This document shows positions 61,143 to 64,000 of a DNA stretch of 64,000 nucleotides, piece by piece. A program made the translations under genes and the position numbers. Below the pieces are notes generated by a model. That model was not told the DNA's origin and made no database searches. It saw only the letters and a list, made by a program, of their open reading frames with translations. Source of the stretch: Oscillospiraceae bacterium (GTDB taxonomy: Bacteria; Bacillota; Clostridia; Oscillospirales; Oscillospiraceae); the NCBI GenBank assembly GCA_902774015.1, contig CACYHB010000014.1, forward strand, positions 1 through 64,000, in the 5' to 3' direction. Numbering within the stretch: the first letter of the stretch is position 1; each line of letters begins with the position of its first letter.

Positions 61143-64000
61143 ATGTTAGGAATCAACATGAACGACGTCTACACAACGATCGGCCTGCTGAAAAATTACC
61201 TTATCGGCATCGGCGTTGTGCTGGCGCTGGCAATCGTTCTGACGATCGTCGCAGTCAAATTCAAAAAGCCGCTCAAAAAGCTCGTGCGCAGCAGCGCGTG
61301 GATCGCCTGCCTGCTGATCGTTGCGCTGATCGTCAACGCGATCCTGATCGGCCCGATGTACAGCATGGTCAGCATGGTCTTCAGCAACGGCGGCGACATC
61401 TCCGAGCAGAGCATCACCAAAGCGCAGGATCTGTGCGAGCAGATCGCGGACGAGGGCTTCGTGCTGCTCAAGAACGACGGCCTGCTGCCGCTCTCGGGCG
61501 ATGTGAAGCTCAACACCTTCGGCTGGTCCGCCACCAACCCGGTCTACGGCGGCACCGGTTCCGGCTCCCTCTCCGGCCTGTATGAGACCGTCAGCCTGCT
61601 CAAGGGCCTGGAGAACGCAGGGATCTCGTACAACGAGGATCTTGTGCAGTTCTACACCGACTTCCGCAGCGCCCGTCCCGGCATCGGCATGATGGGTCAG
61701 GACTGGACGGTTCCCGAGTGCACCATCGCGGATTACGAGAGCGCCGGCATCTTTGACAACGCCAAGGCCTTCTCCGACACGGCGATGATCGTGCTCGCCC
61801 GTTCCGGCGGCGAAGGCGCCGACCTGCCGAAGAGCCTCGATCCCAACGTTCCGGATACTTTCAACGACGACGGCAACGGCACCATGTTCAGCCAGACCGG
61901 CCTTCGCTTCAGCGAGTATCCCGAGGATCTGGACGCCTCCAAGCACTACCTTGAGCCCACCACCCGTGAGCTTGCGATGATCGACCGCGTCACCAGCGAG
62001 TTTGACAAGGTCATCGTCGTCATCAACGCCTCCAACGCCATGGAGCTCGGCTGGGTCAACAGCTACCCGAGCATCAAGGCGGTCATCCTGGCCCCCGGTC
62101 CCGGCCAGACCGGCTTCAACGCCCTGGGCAATATCATCACCGGCAAGGTCAATCCCTCCGGCCGCACCATCGACACCTTCGTGGCGGACCTGACCGCGAC
62201 CCCCTGCTTCAACAACATCGGCGAGTTCCAGTACACGAATCTGGCGGACGTGTCCCCCATGAGCTACGGCTTCCCCGTAACGCCGAACTTCGTCAACTAC
62301 GTGGAGGGCATCTACGTCGGCTACCGCTGGTATGAGACCGCGGCGGCGGAAGGCGTGATCGACTACGACAAAGAAGTGGTCTATCCCTTCGGCTACGGCC
62401 TGAGCTACACCAGCTTTGAGCAGACGATGGGCGAGATCAGCGAAAAGGACGGCGTCCTCTCCTTTGACGTGACGGTGAAGAACACCGGTGACGTCGCCGG
62501 CAAGGACGTGGTCGAGGTTTACTACAATCCTCCCTACACCAACGGCGGCATTGAAAAGTCCGCCGCCAATCTCGTGGCCTTCGCCAAGACCTCCGAGCTC
62601 AAGCCCGGCGCAAGCGAGACCGTGAAGATCTCCTTCAGCGCGGAAGACATGGCCTCCTTCGATTACCGGGACGCCAAGGCCTACGTGCTCGATGCGGGCG
62701 ACTATGAGATCTCCATCAACAGCGATTCCCACAACAAGATCGACTTCAGGATCTACACCGTCGACTCCAAGGTGGTATTCGGGGAAGACAACAAGCGCGA
62801 GAGCGACCAGACCGCGGCCGTCGCCCTGTTCGACTACGCGGCGGGCGACCTGAATTACCTCTCCCGTGCCGACCGCTTTGCCAACTACGAGGAAGCCACC
62901 GCAGCGCCCACCGACTTCGAGATGAGCGATGAGGCGAAAGCGGGCTTCTATAACCACACCAATTACGATCCGACCCAGTTCAACAACCCGGACGACGTGA
63001 TGCCCGCGACGGGCGCGCAGAACGGCCTGAGCCTGACCGACCTGCGCGGTAAGGATTACGACGATCCCCAGTGGGACGCCCTCCTTGACCAGCTGACGGT
63101 TGACGACATGGTGAACCTGATCGGCGTCGGCGGCTACCAGAGCGTTGCCGTAGCTTCCGTCGGCAAGACCCAGCAGGTCGACTGCGACGGCCCCGCCTCC
63201 ATCAACAACAACTTCACCGGCAAGGCCTCCATCGGCTTCCCCGCCGGCGTTGTGATCGCGGCCACCTGGAACACCGATCTTGCCAAGGAATTCGGCCGCT
63301 CCATCGGCCAGATGGCCGACGAGATGGACGTCTCCGGCTGGTACGCGCCCGCCATGAACATCCACCGCTCCGCCTTTGCCGGACGTAACTTCGAGTACTA
63401 CTCCGAGGACGGCTTCATCTCCGGCAAGATGGCCGCCAACGCGATCCTCGGCGCAGCCGAGAGCGGCGTCTACGCGTTCATGAAGCACTTTGCCATGAAC
63501 GACCAGGAGACCCACCGCACCGATATGCTCTGCACCTGGTCCAACGAGCAGGCCATGCGCGAGATCTACTTCAAGCCCTTTGAGATCTCCGTCAAGGAAG
63601 GCCACTGCAGTGCCGTCATGTCCGCCTTCAACTACATCGGCAACAAGTACGCGGCTGCCACCACCGAGCTGCAGAACACCGTTCTGCGAGGCGAATGGGG
63701 CTTCCGCGGCATGGTCCTGACCGACTACTTCGGCGGCTACGGCTATCAGGATGCGGATATCCTGATCCGCAACGGCAACGACTTCTGCCTCACCCCGCAG
63801 GCGACCGACTTCTCCAAGGTCAGTGACACGACCAGCGCCACCTCCGTGCTCGCGATGCGCCAGGCCAGCAAGAACATCCTCTACACGACTGCCAACAGCC
63901 GCGCCTACGCCAGCGGTCTGAACGGCGGCGCCGCCAAGTGGGAGATCGTCAAGAACGTGATCCTCGGCGCGGTGATCCTGCTCTGCGCTCTGCTGGAGTT
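61143..64000 (+). CDS. Glycoside hydrolase family 3, domain-permuted and membrane-anchored (partial, runs off the right edge)
   Basis: At least 952 residues. Two membrane helices (LLKNYLIGIGVVLALAIVLTIVAV and SAWIACLLIVALIVNAILI) open the protein. The usual order is reversed: first the GH3 C-terminal sandwich (DEGFVLLKNDGLLPLSGDVKL near 100), then fibronectin-III-like (YPFGYGLSYTSFEQ, NTGDVAGKDVVEVYY), then the catalytic barrel (GKDYDDPQWDALLDQLTVDDM ... GFRGMVLTDYFGG, nucleophile D861). A third helix (WEIVKNVILGAVILLCALLE) is cut by the edge. It probably hydrolyses beta-glucosides or related sugars outside the cell. Confidence 0.92.
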   Translation, partial: MLGINMNDVYTTIGLLKNYLIGIGVVLALAIVLTIVAVKFKKPLKKLVRSSAWIACLLIVALIVNAILIGPMYSMVSMVFSNGGDISEQSITKAQDLCEQIADEGFVLLKNDGLLPLSGDVKLNTFGWSATNPVYGGTGSGSLSGLYETVSLLKGLENAGISYNEDLVQFYTDFRSARPGIGMMGQDWTVPECTIADYESAGIFDNAKAFSDTAMIVLARSGGEGADLPKSLDPNVPDTFNDDGNGTMFSQTGLRFSEYPEDLDASKHYLEPTTRELAMIDRVTSEFDKVIVVINASNAMELGWVNSYPSIKAVILAPGPGQTGFNALGNIITGKVNPSGRTIDTFVADLTATPCFNNIGEFQYTNLADVSPMSYGFPVTPNFVNYVEGIYVGYRWYETAAAEGVIDYDKEVVYPFGYGLSYTSFEQTMGEISEKDGVLSFDVTVKNTGDVAGKDVVEVYYNPPYTNGGIEKSAANLVAFAKTSELKPGASETVKISFSAEDMASFDYRDAKAYVLDAGDYEISINSDSHNKIDFRIYTVDSKVVFGEDNKRESDQTAAVALFDYAAGDLNYLSRADRFANYEEATAAPTDFEMSDEAKAGFYNHTNYDPTQFNNPDDVMPATGAQNGLSLTDLRGKDYDDPQWDALLDQLTVDDMVNLIGVGGYQSVAVASVGKTQQVDCDGPASINNNFTGKASIGFPAGVVIAATWNTDLAKEFGRSIGQMADEMDVSGWYAPAMNIHRSAFAGRNFEYYSEDGFISGKMAANAILGAAESGVYAFMKHFAMNDQETHRTDMLCTWSNEQAMREIYFKPFEISVKEGHCSAVMSAFNYIGNKYAAATTELQNTVLRGEWGFRGMVLTDYFGGYGYQDADILIRNGNDFCLTPQATDFSKVSDTTSATSVLAMRQASKNILYTTANSRAYASGLNGGAAKWEIVKNVILGAVILLCALLE

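Overview
The window is a high-GC chromosomal segment of a spore-forming Bacillota, most likely class Clostridia and close to the Oscillospiraceae. The evidence is a GerA/GerC/GerB germinant receptor, GPR protease, SpoVT, SpoIID and SpoIVB, the order dnaA-dnaN-S4-recF-remB-gyrB-gyrA, and Clostridia-type mobile-element genes. Genus is not determinable from the sequence alone.

Layout. 1-310: two tandem promoters and a leader pointing left, probably for an rRNA operon just outside the window. 311-4109: germinant receptor operon. 4321-15019 (minus strand): a PrsA/SurA-like foldase, mfd, a HAD phosphatase, an ABC exporter with two small partners, and a DUF559-RNase HI region joined by in-frame repeats. 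15062-24730 (minus): the origin cluster gyrA, gyrB, remB, recF, S4 protein, dnaN, dnaA, with DnaA boxes on both sides of dnaA. 24947-29417 (minus): mscL, serS, parB, parA, two parS sites, gpr. 29624-34836 (plus): rpsT, lipid kinase, asnS, a NAGPA-type phosphodiester glycosidase, NUDIX. 34875-39355: spoVT, a small peptide/RNA unit, a four-gene minus operon, spoIID. 39951-42136 (minus): rpmG-secE-nusG-rplK-rplA. 42422-49398 (plus): folC, ruvX, mscS, a secreted M16 peptidase.

The main discovery is at 49750-60006. The SpoIVB serine peptidase gene is split by a 9,264-bp element bounded by a 16-bp direct repeat (GCGGTGACGCATGTGT at 50644 and 59908). Joining the flanks at the repeat restores an in-frame 330-residue SpoIVB with its normal C-terminus. 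The element carries a large serine recombinase beside its right end, a MobC without a relaxase, a broken repA, RelBE, a low-GC NACHT ATPase, a sigma factor with a DUF4179 partner, and a stand-alone Spo0A DNA-binding domain. Its modules are separated by seven related palindromes. This layout resembles the skin-type intervening elements that interrupt sigK and other sporulation genes in other Bacillota. Whether excision is developmentally controlled is inference.

Intergenic DNA is crowded with non-autonomous repeats: a 200-530 bp family with hairpin ends (5 copies), a short GC-rich family (about 8 copies, four of them translated inside the RNase HI fusion), and perfect inverted repeats. After spoIVB come a LysR regulator and a divergent, domain-permuted, membrane-anchored GH3 enzyme that runs off the right edge.
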